Shown here: in pieces, positions 7,201 through 12,574 of the stretch
Layout of the letters: every line of letters starts with the position of its first letter
How positions within the stretch are numbered: position 1 is the first letter of the stretch
Origin: an uncultured Eubacteriales bacterium
GTDB lineage: Bacteria > Bacillota > Clostridia > Oscillospirales > Oscillospiraceae
DNA length: 23,861 nucleotides
NCBI GenBank assembly: GCA_900554705.1
Contig: USIH01000013.1
Coordinates: 1-23,861 of the forward strand
Direction of reading: 5' to 3'
Position numbers and translations under genes: made by a program
The notes under the pieces: generated by a model
The model's database searches: none
Seen by the model: only the letters and a program-made list of their open reading frames with translations
What the model was told of the DNA's origin: nothing

Positions 7201-8764
7201 CTGGGCTGACGGCAGCGGGCGGCACATGGCAGAGCGCATCGAGCACAACGAAGCATTCCGTCTCCGGAAGCGCGTCAAAGTGATCGAACAGCGGTGCGGC
7301 CAGCGCAGGGTCGCCCTCGGCAAACAGCGTTTCGCAGATCGCTTTGAGCGAATTGGAGATGCGCAGTGCGTGCTTCTTCGCGATTTTGTGATCCGGATGC
7401 AGGCACAGACGGATATAGCTGTCCCAAAGAGCGACGGACTGATCCAGCAGCGCGAGCATGGTCGGCGCCATTGCACTGCGCGGCGCGGCAGACGGCAGCT
7501 CCTTGCGGTATTTCGGGCCACTGTTTGCCAAGAGCTGCCCCATGATGTTGCCGGCGATGCGGCGCACGTCGCCCTCCGGATACATCAGCAGCTCATAAAG
7601 AAAGCTCAGGAGCTTTAGCTTGTTGCCGCGCGACATATAGGTGTTGTATTCGTCAAACAGACGCAGATAGGTGCGGATGCGCTGCGTGTTCTTCTCGCCG
7701 CGCGCCTGCTCAAGCAGCAGGTCAAAGGAGGCGTCCGTGCTGACCGTGTGCATCAGGCGGATGTTGCTTTCAAACGTCATGTCGCGCAGACGCGGAAGGA
7801 TCTCGTCGCGCGAAAGCAGCGCCGCGTCCTTCGATACGGTCTTTACCGGCGGCTGATCCTCGCGGACGCCGCGCGTGCGAAGAAACTGCTCAAAATCATG
7901 CAGCTTTGTGTAGACGAGCTGGTAGCGCCGCTGCTTCTCCGGCGTGACGTTTGAGAGCTTGGAGCGAATGATGTCGTAGGCCTCGTCCAGTGAGCAAATG
8001 CGCATAACCTCTTTCCCGTCGCGCCGCTCGCCGCGCACGCGGAAATCTGCGTAGATGAGCAGCAGCGACTCGATCGTCAGGTTCTCAAACTCCAGATCCC
8101 ATGTGGAGTGGTTCGCGGAGATATGCGCGATGTCCTCCATGCCGCGCTCGGAGAGCCACTGCCATGTGTAGTAATAGTGCAGATAGGGCACACGTGCCGC
8201 CTCACTGCCCCGACAGGCAAATTTTCCGATGTCGTGACACAGCGCGGCGGAGGCGATCAGCGGAAGATCGACCGGAAGACCGACGGCGCGGGCGCTGAGC
8301 GCCGTTTGCACGGCAATGTTGCGCACACCGATGGTGTGAGAAGCGGCATCAAAGGGCATCAGTTCGCGGCTGATGCGCAGCGTGAGCAGAAAGTGCGCCT
8401 GCGTCACGGCGGCAAGAAAGCGCCGATATTTCGGCGTGTCCTCTTCTCCGAAGGGAAGCAGATCCGTCAGCGGGTCATAGGGTGCTTCCTCGCAGGCAAG
8501 CAGCGCCTCAAAAATGTCGATCAGGCGCGCCAGCGTCGCAGATTGTGCGGGACGCCGGTAGGAAGGGTCAGTGAACAGTCCGTTGGTCAGATCTAAGTAG
8601 ACAGCGTTGAGCCAGCCGCCCTCCGGCGCGTCGGGAAGGAACGGCGCAATGTGCGCCGTCGCCTGCGTAAAGAGACGGGAACGCTCAAACTCCCCCTGAC
8701 TGAGCGGCAGGATCGCCTCCTCAGCGGGTAGTATCTGTCTGAGCCGATCATATGAAAAACGCAT
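4244..8764 (-). CDS. HD domain / helical repeat / NadD-like nucleotidylyltransferase / GNAT-like / phosphoribosyltransferase-like fusion protein
   Basis: One unbroken 1506-residue cytoplasmic protein. Residues 140-245 are an HD phosphohydrolase domain (H143, H177-D178 in CHDIGK, H219, D240). About 320-840 is almost all predicted helix with recurring Leu/Ala spacing, resembling HEAT/ARM-type repeats. 843-1025 is a nucleotidylyltransferase: FFPGTFDPFTASHKG (846-860) gives GTFDP plus T-x-x-H in place of H-x-G-H, and ISSTRIR (992-998) is the C-terminal ATP motif of NadD/NMNAT. About 1035-1175 resembles the second half of a GNAT fold (ending EQALRQLGFVPI) but lacks a clear acetyl-CoA loop. About 1200-1400 resembles a phosphoribosyltransferase, with PRPP-type motif VILVDDLLHKG at 1313-1323. 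First gene of a three-gene operon; AGGAGG lies 8 nt before the ATG. Family knowledge suggests NAD or nucleotide metabolism; the reaction is unproven. Confidence 0.85.
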   Translation of the reverse strand: MRFSYDRLRQILPAEEAILPLSQGEFERSRLFTQATAHIAPFLPDAPEGGWLNAVYLDLTNGLFTDPSYRRPAQSATLARLIDIFEALLACEEAPYDPLTDLLPFGEEDTPKYRRFLAAVTQAHFLLTLRISRELMPFDAASHTIGVRNIAVQTALSARAVGLPVDLPLIASAALCHDIGKFACRGSEAARVPYLHYYYTWQWLSERGMEDIAHISANHSTWDLEFENLTIESLLLIYADFRVRGERRDGKEVMRICSLDEAYDIIRSKLSNVTPEKQRRYQLVYTKLHDFEQFLRTRGVREDQPPVKTVSKDAALLSRDEILPRLRDMTFESNIRLMHTVSTDASFDLLLEQARGEKNTQRIRTYLRLFDEYNTYMSRGNKLKLLSFLYELLMYPEGDVRRIAGNIMGQLLANSGPKYRKELPSAAPRSAMAPTMLALLDQSVALWDSYIRLCLHPDHKIAKKHALRISNSLKAICETLFAEGDPALAAPLFDHFDALPETECFVVLDALCHVPPAAVSPALFARAEEPILHMLHSATARWQLVAIRCVDHLRACASEAFLRTAAQPCPQEEPVVTYLREKLLCGIPAPELTQAPSALYLSNLKNAVHWTVKNVQIDMLCDDVAHHPENAFHTAMHLSNLLSVSEHLPVREHAGEALIQVSESLSVDQRNEICVDLLRELENGQEQISRFIPVYLGKLICSLPEKELTEAVDYLEGLLRSGTLRPVTPALRTLGSVIVCLPEGKEMLDRCLGLLLVGVAHYHSAIHQNALCVLCHDVIGNEALSPQRREYCFTRVAKKLLTLLSEPSSGQLTFFNRAAMLNELYRFMTHHTLDGSAFEAPRPVAFFPGTFDPFTASHKGIVEQIAKRGFETYLAVDEFSWSKRTLAKLLRRKIVQMSVADQWDAYVFPDDLPINIAVPADLQTLRDCFPARPVWLVAGSDVVQNASAYRMAEAGSAAWFDHILVHRPGAQAPDTLRGNVITLNLPIPLEEISSTRIRDDIDKDLDISAMVDPIVQAYIYEYGLYLRSPILKHVLTPQDLYFSHEASASVPPQWHDHRCVVLRSRKKRTALGWVCGHSVTIAGLFDELHDVELCSAVRRRTSGKLLLVDAAASGMPQEHLRMLLNELLVRSLSDDHTYALCRCAQGAPQWEQALRQLGFVPIEEDLYYVDMRAPMVLIEDLLLGIKAPHRDAAEVKQAIARSRPRLRQALTALYPGKLLLCFDAELLNQALMYRVQKHNHVLRCPDRKTLGEYMCVPYGKVLSGEVVPNTVTKTLHADKSFAPDGSSFTVVEYPGYSPLPTQVRTLKSFRRPVILVDDLLHKGYRIGKLNPLFEQEGLEISRIIVGILSGRGRDLAKDRRRSVDCEYFIPNLHYWATESLLYPFIGGDSVSDRRNPGRMLVSANLILPYIYPRHFIDADPNAVRALSRTALENDFAVLRALERAHQRLFSTALTLRRLGEALERPRLPDRGKRLQYDFSIPASAYLEDDLLMLDRTRSEGGLIHGV

Positions 8765-8799
8765 GGCGAGTTCCTCCTGTTTTCCGTGTTCTTCCTGTT

Positions 8800-8828
8800 A
8801 TTATATCGAATCTCGCGCCGTCACACAA
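8800..8828 (-). promoter_or_regulatory. Promoter of the HD/NadD-like operon
   Basis: Minus-strand TTGTGT (8823-8828), a 17-bp spacer and a perfect TATAAT (8800-8805), 35 bp upstream of the 1506-codon gene. The ribosome site AGGAGG is at 8773-8778. The -35 matches only 3 of 6 bases. Confidence 0.6.
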
Positions 8829-8898
8829 CAGGAAATGTCGCATCCGCCGAAAAAAACTGCACCGAAGCTCCCTGTAAGACAGTAAAATCAAATTTCTT

Positions 8899-8930
8899 GG
8901 AACAGGCATGATTTCGGTCATGCCTGTTCC
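8899..8930 (-). terminator. 13-bp perfect hairpin at the end of the recombinase remnant
   Basis: GGAACAGGCATGA (8899-8911) and TCATGCCTGTTCC (8918-8930) pair perfectly around a 6-nt loop. The right arm includes the stop and last codons of the recombinase fragment. On the minus strand it is followed by AAGAAATTTGATTTT, a poor but plausible U tract. Confidence 0.6.
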
Positions 8931-9061
8931 GCTTTTAGCAGCTCATCCACGGGAATGTAGCCCACAAGGTCGTACTCGATATGTACCTTCTGCCTGCGCT
9001 TGCCGCTGCACTTGTCCTTATTGACACGATGGGTAAAAATCGTAATAAGACAGTCACGACT
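8918..9061 (-). pseudogene. Serine site-specific recombinase, C-terminal fragment
   Basis: The minus-strand frame ending in the TGA at 8918-8920 reads ITIFTHRVNKDK, then GKRRQKVHIEYDLVGYIPVDE and a short Leu/Ala/Glu tail. This resembles the last 45 residues of large serine recombinases of clostridial transposons, which end with a basic-x-basic-Q-x-V-x-I-x-Y-x-x-V-G strand. Upstream the frame runs into DNA that encodes MobC in another frame, so the first several hundred residues have been deleted. No start belongs to it. The assignment rests on a short motif. Confidence 0.5.
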
Positions 9062-9257
9062 TTTGTGGTTCTCTCTGTTTAGAGATTTTCTTGCCATCGG
9101 CAGTTGGGAAAGTCCCCTCCATAGCCATGGTGCGAAGATAGGCACTAAGATTATCCGTGCCGGACTCCATCATTCGCTGCTTGATGGCAGCAAGCTCTTT
9201 TTCGTCCACAAAAAATTTGACCTGTATCGGTCGCTTACGATTTCTGTTATCCGGCAT
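9054..9257 (-). pseudogene. MobC-like plasmid/transposon mobilisation protein, truncated
   Basis: The ATG at 9257 has GAGGAA 5 nt upstream. The 67 residues begin MPDNRNRKRPIQVKFFVDE and continue ELAAIKQRMMESGTDNLSAYLRTMAMEG. This is the ribbon-helix-helix-like start of the MobC relaxosome accessory family of clostridial conjugative elements, which helps the relaxase nick oriT. Intact members run well over 100 residues with a hydrophobic C-terminal domain. Here the family match ends at about residue 48, followed by TFPTADGKKISKQ and a stop. The N-terminal part could still be made but probably cannot mobilise anything. No relaxase is in the window. Confidence 0.65.
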
Positions 9258-9279
9258 AAAATTTCCTCACTTGCTTGTT

Positions 9280-9891
9280 CTATAAAATACAAAGCAGCTC
9301 AGATAGCTTCTTGATCTGATAATCCACAATCCCTTCACCGAACTCTGCACCTTGATATTTTGCAAGCCCGTTCTTAATCCAAACAGTTTTCATACCCAGT
9401 GCTTTGGCAGGGATCATATCATTGTCCAGCCGATCACCGACCATCACGCTTTTCTCGGCACAGCACCCTGCGATTTCAAATGCTCTTTCAAAAATTTTCT
9501 TGTTCGGTTTGGCATATCCGATTTCTGCGGATGCAGCAATCACGCCAAAGAACTTCCGTAAGCCCCAAAACTCTAGGCGTTCGGCTGTTCCAGAACTCTG
9601 ATTTGCGATAATCCCAAGTTGATACCCTTTACCACAGAGAGCAGCCAGTGTGTTGTGTGCATCTGAGTAGGGAACTTCATCTTCCGGGTGCCACGGCGTT
9701 TTCGTTAATCCAAAATGCTTGATCGCGACAGAATTGCCATCAAGACCTTGCTTTGCAAAAGCAATACGGGCATTGTCAAATCCCTGAAAGGTGATACTGG
9801 TGCCGGAAATCATATCTCGTACCCGATGATCGTAGGCGGCTGCTTCATCAACGAGTGTCGAGCCGACGTCAAAGAAAATCCACTGGGCCAT
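9280..9891 (-). CDS. HAD-superfamily hydrolase
   Basis: 203 residues, a normal length for a subfamily I HAD phosphatase with a helical cap. Seen: FFDVGSTLVDE with nucleophile D8; the second motif-I Asp is replaced by G10, as in the known DxGxT subset. Motif II is IIANQSSG (94-101) with Asn-Gln-Ser, motif III is K128 in YAKPNKKIF, and motif IV is VGDRLDNDM (151-159). The cap lies about residues 15-80. It probably dephosphorylates a small phosphorylated metabolite; the substrate cannot be read. The ATG at 9891 has AAGGGG 8 nt upstream and overlaps the end of the nucleotidyltransferase gene by 23 nt, so the two are coupled. Confidence 0.85.
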   Translation of the reverse strand: MAQWIFFDVGSTLVDEAAAYDHRVRDMISGTSITFQGFDNARIAFAKQGLDGNSVAIKHFGLTKTPWHPEDEVPYSDAHNTLAALCGKGYQLGIIANQSSGTAERLEFWGLRKFFGVIAASAEIGYAKPNKKIFERAFEIAGCCAEKSVMVGDRLDNDMIPAKALGMKTVWIKNGLAKYQGAEFGEGIVDYQIKKLSELLCIL

Positions 9892-10666
9892 GTGAAATCC
9901 CCTTTGCTTGTACTAGTTCATGTTCCAGCACATCTGCAAAGCGCTGTATCGGCACTGCAAGTGTTTCTGCATAGTCAAAGGTCAGTTTATCCTCCTTATA
10001 TTTCAGCGGATTTCTGCGAACCTTTAACGCATATTGCATTGCGTCTGCATCGGGGCAAAGATTATTTTCCAATGCCCATTCTGCGGCGGCGGTCTTTGCG
10101 ATGATTCTGCCGGTGCGAAGGGTATAAATGCACCGTGCAGTATCCAGCAGCCAGCCAAATGTGTAGAAGCTCCGTCCGGTGCTCTGTGCATATTGTCTGA
10201 TTGTTTCATAGTGGTGTTTCACATCGGCATACAGCTCTTTGAAAGCGGGATAATTTAAGTTGTTTCTAATATCCGCCCCATACAAAAGAACGCCGCTCTC
10301 GACCAGCTCTGCCATGCAAAAGCTGTCAAACACATAACGGTCGGTAACTCTTTCTCCGCTGGTTCCCCAATATACGACCCGGTCAGACGCACCTGAGAGG
10401 AACGCATCTAACGTGAGCATACCGCCTTCAAAGGAACGGTAATAGAGGTTGCCCGGCTCATCTGCAAGCATCGCTTGCCGAAGTCCCACAAGCGATTGTG
10501 CCTGTCCCTCACTCATTTGGCTATCCGTCAGAACGAGAATATCAATATCACTCCATCCCAATTTGAAATCATCCAGGATGGATGAGCCATACAAATAAAT
10601 CGACGGCTTAACATCTGAAAGAATACTGCTGATTTCGCGAACCATCTTATCTATTGCACGTTGCAC
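9869..10666 (-). CDS. Nucleotidyltransferase of the aminoglycoside adenylyltransferase type
   Basis: I place the start at the GTG at 10666: GGAGG stands 9 nt upstream and the predicted promoter lies at 10792-10821, so the much longer open frame to 10912 would start before its own transcript. This gives 265 residues. Seen: IYLYGSSILDDFKLGWSDIDIL with the G-S (27-28) and D-x-D (40 and 42) of the pol-beta-type nucleotidyltransferase fold. A helical C-terminal domain follows (TFGWLLDTARCIYTLRTGRII, KTAAAEWAL), as in AadA/DUF4111-type enzymes. Members adenylylate aminoglycosides such as streptomycin/spectinomycin or other hydroxyl compounds. Resistance is an inference; many relatives are untested. 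Alternative start: ATG at 10645. Confidence 0.8.
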   Translation of the reverse strand: MQRAIDKMVREISSILSDVKPSIYLYGSSILDDFKLGWSDIDILVLTDSQMSEGQAQSLVGLRQAMLADEPGNLYYRSFEGGMLTLDAFLSGASDRVVYWGTSGERVTDRYVFDSFCMAELVESGVLLYGADIRNNLNYPAFKELYADVKHHYETIRQYAQSTGRSFYTFGWLLDTARCIYTLRTGRIIAKTAAAEWALENNLCPDADAMQYALKVRRNPLKYKEDKLTFDYAETLAVPIQRFADVLEHELVQAKGISHGPVDFL

Positions 10667-10682
10667 AACATTTCGCCTCCAT

Positions 10683-10736
10683 TCATTCCAGTCTGTCCGA
10701 AGGAATAACTTGTTGACCGCTGTCCATATTGGACAT
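10683..10736 (-). other. Possible 17-codon leader peptide upstream of the nucleotidyltransferase
   Basis: The ATG at 10736 opens MSNMDSGQQVIPSDRLE and stops 16 nt before the nucleotidyltransferase GTG. Its first codons lie in the TGTCCA-TAT-TGGACA inverted repeat (10721-10735). GGAGGGAG lies upstream at a rather long spacing, better placed for a TTG three codons earlier. Short translated leaders with hairpins control several clostridial resistance genes by attenuation; this one is speculative. Confidence 0.25.
10721..10735. repeat. Inverted repeat TGTCCA-n3-TGGACA in the nucleotidyltransferase leader
   Basis: A 6-bp perfect inverted repeat in the predicted 5' untranslated region, about 55 bp before the start codon. 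It could be an RNA hairpin or a protein-binding site. Confidence 0.4.
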
Positions 10737-10778
10737 AAAAGACAATAAATTCTCCCTCCGGCAAACCTCTCGCTCGCC

Positions 10779-10792
10779 TGTGTGTACACACA
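10779..10792. promoter_or_regulatory. 14-bp perfect palindrome at the transcription start, probable operator
   Basis: TGTGTGTACACACA is self-complementary over all 14 bases. On the minus strand it begins at the last base of the -10 hexamer and covers the expected transcription start, the classic place for a repressor site. No cognate regulator is obvious inside the island. Confidence 0.5.
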
Positions 10793-10821
10793 ATATATCA
10801 CAAAGATAGCTGCGTTTTCAA
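10792..10821 (-). promoter_or_regulatory. Promoter of the nucleotidyltransferase-HAD-mobC unit
   Basis: Minus-strand TTGAAA (10816-10821), an 18-bp spacer and TATATT (10792-10797). It lies about 125 bp upstream of the nucleotidyltransferase GTG, so the transcript has a long leader. Confidence 0.55.
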
Positions 10822-10935
10822 TAGGACTCGCAGAAGTTATCATCCTAATAATGTAACTTTTCTGTAAGCATAAGCCGATTTGATGGTTTTTACGTTGCCG
10901 AACATACTCCACATTGAAATAAACACCTGTCGGTT

Positions 10936-11061
10936 TTACTGTTTTGTAGTGTAATTAACGCAATCGCAAATATTCATGCTCATCAGGGAACGATATTCAT
11001 CATAGCGTGATTTGCTATTTCGTGGGGATTTTTCAACGAGGATGACAACTACTTCACCCAT
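10936..11061 (-). CDS. Small hypothetical ORF (41 residues)
   Basis: The ATG at 11061 reads MGEVVVILVEKSPRNSKSRY, then DEYRSLMSMNICDCV and a TAA at 10936-10938. It is in the AT-richer island and looks moderately protein-like: a hydrophobic start, a basic middle and two Cys. The ribosome site is poor (AAGG about 13 nt upstream). It could be the remnant of a longer transposon protein or a chance frame. I recognise no family. It is the only candidate gene in the 590-bp stretch 10667-11258. Confidence 0.2.
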   Translation of the reverse strand: MGEVVVILVEKSPRNSKSRYDEYRSLMSMNICDCVNYTTKQ

Positions 11062-11119
11062 TTCACTATCATTGCCTTACAGAGCAGAAAACAAGCGTTT
11101 TTCGACCCTTAAACGCACA

Positions 11120-11161
11120 AAAACAGGCGGCATCCAACCAATGTTGAATGTCGCCTGTTTT
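11120..11161 (-). terminator. Strong hairpin terminator inside the island's right edge
   Basis: AAAACAGGCGGCAT (11120-11133) and ATGTCGCCTGTTTT (11148-11161) pair with one G-U. The loop carries an inner CAAC/GTTG stem. Read on the minus strand it ends CCTGTTTTTGTG, a good U tract, so it could end transcripts of the PAP2-like gene; on the plus strand it ends CTGTTTTGT and may also work. Confidence 0.65.
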
Positions 11162-11181
11162 GTCCAATCCTGTCTGACAGA

Positions 11182-11222
11182 TGCCGATTTCGTAATTTTC
11201 TCAAATTACTGTCTTATCGGCA
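11182..11222. repeat. Nested double hairpin at the island boundary
   Basis: Outer arms TGCCGAT (11182-11188) and ATCGGCA (11216-11222) enclose inner arms GTAATTT (11192-11198) and AAATTAC (11203-11209). The island's right inverted-repeat copy lies within it. Possibly a recombinase-binding end. Confidence 0.5.
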
Positions 11223-11258
11223 CACGCCCGAATCGCATTCGGTGCAGGATGTTTTGTA

Positions 11259-11837
11259 CTAAGCGATCGGCAGCAAGTGCAGCAGCAGAAGCACACCGCC
11301 CGCGACCAGCGCGCCGCAGAGCAACTGCGGCAGGGTGTGCCGCTTCATGCGCAGGCTCGAAAGGATCACGGGCAGGGTCAGCAGCAAGCCGAGCGCGCCC
11401 CAGACTGGCTGATGAAAATAGAACAGGAGCAGGGACGGCCCGACGACCCCGCAGGTATGCGCGCTGATCTTCCAGTGCAGGAGCTTGTTGATCCCGACGA
11501 TCGCCGCGCCGCAAAGTAGGTAGTCCAGGTAGATCAGCCACAGCGCGCCGGTGAAGGAGAAAAACAGACCGCAGACACAGCCGAGGATATAACCGGCCGT
11601 CGCGAAGACCATAGCCAGCGACCGCTGACCGGAGCGCCCCTTGTCTTTGTAGTGCGGGCAGATGGGCTGAAGCGGGTAGGCCAGCAGCGGAAGCACGGTC
11701 AGAAAGATCAGACTCAGCACAAAGTACCGCGTACCGGAAAAAATGTCGGGGTCGTCCAAAAAGAGGATCACGAGCAGCGCGCCTGCCATGATCGGTGTGA
11801 CCGTCAGAATTCGGACGAGATAGGAAAGACGTTTCAT
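11259..11837 (-). CDS. PAP2-like integral membrane protein
   Basis: 192 residues with about six hydrophobic segments (about 10-28, 38-55, 75-118 as two, 128-160 as two, 171-190), so an inner-membrane protein. The loops recall the type 2 phosphatidic acid phosphatase signature in degenerate form: YKDKGRSGQRS (63-73), KISAHTCG (123-130) in place of PSGH, and SLRMKRHTLPQLLCGA (161-176) in place of SR-x5-H-x3-D. The catalytic His candidates are H127 and H167; the final Asp is Gln171. PAP2 proteins dephosphorylate lipid phosphates or undecaprenyl diphosphate; this variant may be altered. The ATG at 11837 has GGAGGAA 6 nt upstream. It is a separate gene after the XRE terminator. Confidence 0.65.
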   Translation of the reverse strand: MKRLSYLVRILTVTPIMAGALLVILFLDDPDIFSGTRYFVLSLIFLTVLPLLAYPLQPICPHYKDKGRSGQRSLAMVFATAGYILGCVCGLFFSFTGALWLIYLDYLLCGAAIVGINKLLHWKISAHTCGVVGPSLLLFYFHQPVWGALGLLLTLPVILSSLRMKRHTLPQLLCGALVAGGVLLLLHLLPIA

Positions 11838-11911
11838 GCCGTATTCCTCCGTACCTTTTTGCGGAGCATACCGCAGCGGATCAGAAAACGCAACCTATTC
11901 CTGCACCGCCG

Positions 11912-11963
11912 GACTCTACGGAGTAAAACACGGATCGTAGAGTCGAAAGAACACGACTCTACG
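11912..11963. repeat. Three copies of GACTCTACG in alternating orientation
   Basis: GACTCTACG at 11912-11920, its reverse complement at 11936-11944, and GACTCTACG again at 11955-11963. The second and third form the arms of the XRE terminator stem. The first is an unpaired extra copy upstream of the PAP2-like gene. Confidence 0.6.
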
Positions 11964-11969
11964 ATCCGT
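11930..11969 (-). terminator. 16-bp perfect hairpin behind the XRE regulator gene
   Basis: ACGGATCGTAGAGTCG (11930-11945) and CGACTCTACGATCCGT (11954-11969) pair perfectly with an 8-nt loop. It starts 9 nt after the regulator's stop. The following minus-strand sequence is GTTTTAC, a short U tract. Confidence 0.7.
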
Positions 11970-11978
11970 AGAACTGCG

Positions 11979-12572
11979 CTATTCCAAAGGTTTTTCGCGT
12001 TTCTGCCGCAGACGCGTGCAGAGAAAGACGATCGTCTCGGCGGGCAGCAGAAGCAGGTAAAGTTGCCACCAGTTCTTGCCGCCGAAGACAAGGAAAGTGA
12101 AATAAAGCGTGGCGATCAGGCTTACGATCAGCGCGCCGATGATGAGATAATTCCGCCTGCCGTTTTCCCAGAGGGAATGCAGCACGAGCAGGGTGATGAG
12201 CATGACGGGGATCGCGTAGAGGAAGATGATCCAGAGCATTTGACCGAGGATCCAGAAGATGATGAAAACGAGCAGGGCAAGCAGGCCGATGCCGATCAGC
12301 GCGATGTTCGTGATAACTCGCGTGCTGAAGGAGAGATGAACCTGCTGCGGCGCTTTACCGTCGTGCGGCGAGAGGAGATAATCCACCGTGACGCCGAAGA
12401 TCTCCGCCATTGCCTTGAGAATGTAAGCGTCGGGGATCGCCTCACCGCGCTCCCATTTGGAAACGGATTTATCTGAATAGGAAAGCCGTTCAGCCAGCTC
12501 TGCCTGCGTCATTTTTTCCGCGGTACGCAGATGCGTGATATTGGCAGCGACAACTGCTTTCAGTTCTTCCAT
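11979..12572 (-). CDS. XRE-family transcriptional regulator with C-terminal membrane domain
   Basis: 197 residues. Residues about 6-68 are a Cro/CI-type helix-turn-helix (THLRTAEKMTQAELAERLS, SDKSVSKWERGEAIPD) ending in FGVTVDYLLS. Residues 82-190 hold about four hydrophobic helices (VITNIALIGIGLLALLVFII, then three more) and a basic tail. Such membrane-anchored XRE proteins are common in Firmicutes and are thought to respond to signals in or at the membrane; the ligand is unknown. The start lies 2 nt after the stop of the M29 aminopeptidase gene, so the two form an operon ended by the hairpin at 11930-11969. Confidence 0.85.
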   Translation of the reverse strand: MEELKAVVAANITHLRTAEKMTQAELAERLSYSDKSVSKWERGEAIPDAYILKAMAEIFGVTVDYLLSPHDGKAPQQVHLSFSTRVITNIALIGIGLLALLVFIIFWILGQMLWIIFLYAIPVMLITLLVLHSLWENGRRNYLIIGALIVSLIATLYFTFLVFGGKNWWQLYLLLLPAETIVFLCTRLRQKREKPLE

Positions 12573-12574
12573 GA

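Larger units (their letters stand above)
8885..11216. mobile_element. AT-richer accessory island, probable decayed integrative/mobilisable element
   Basis: Between two GC-rich native blocks this stretch is visibly richer in A and T and its genes use AAA, AAT and TTT codons freely. It holds a serine-recombinase tail, a truncated MobC-like gene, a HAD hydrolase, an aminoglycoside-type nucleotidyltransferase and strong hairpins. TAAGACAGTAA (8875-8885) and TTACTGTCTTA (11206-11216) form an 11-bp inverted pair at its two edges. Boundaries are inferred from composition and this repeat; no proven attachment site. Confidence 0.5.

Noticed and set aside
10667..10912. N-terminal extension of the nucleotidyltransferase to an ATG at 10912
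   Set aside because: The extension contains the promoter and operator-like palindrome and is not family-like; a GGAGG site precedes the GTG at 10666.
11012..11467. A 151-codon plus-strand frame crossing the island edge
   Set aside because: It passes through two hairpins and into the antisense of the PAP2-like gene, turning into Arg/Ala-rich text. It has no ribosome site.
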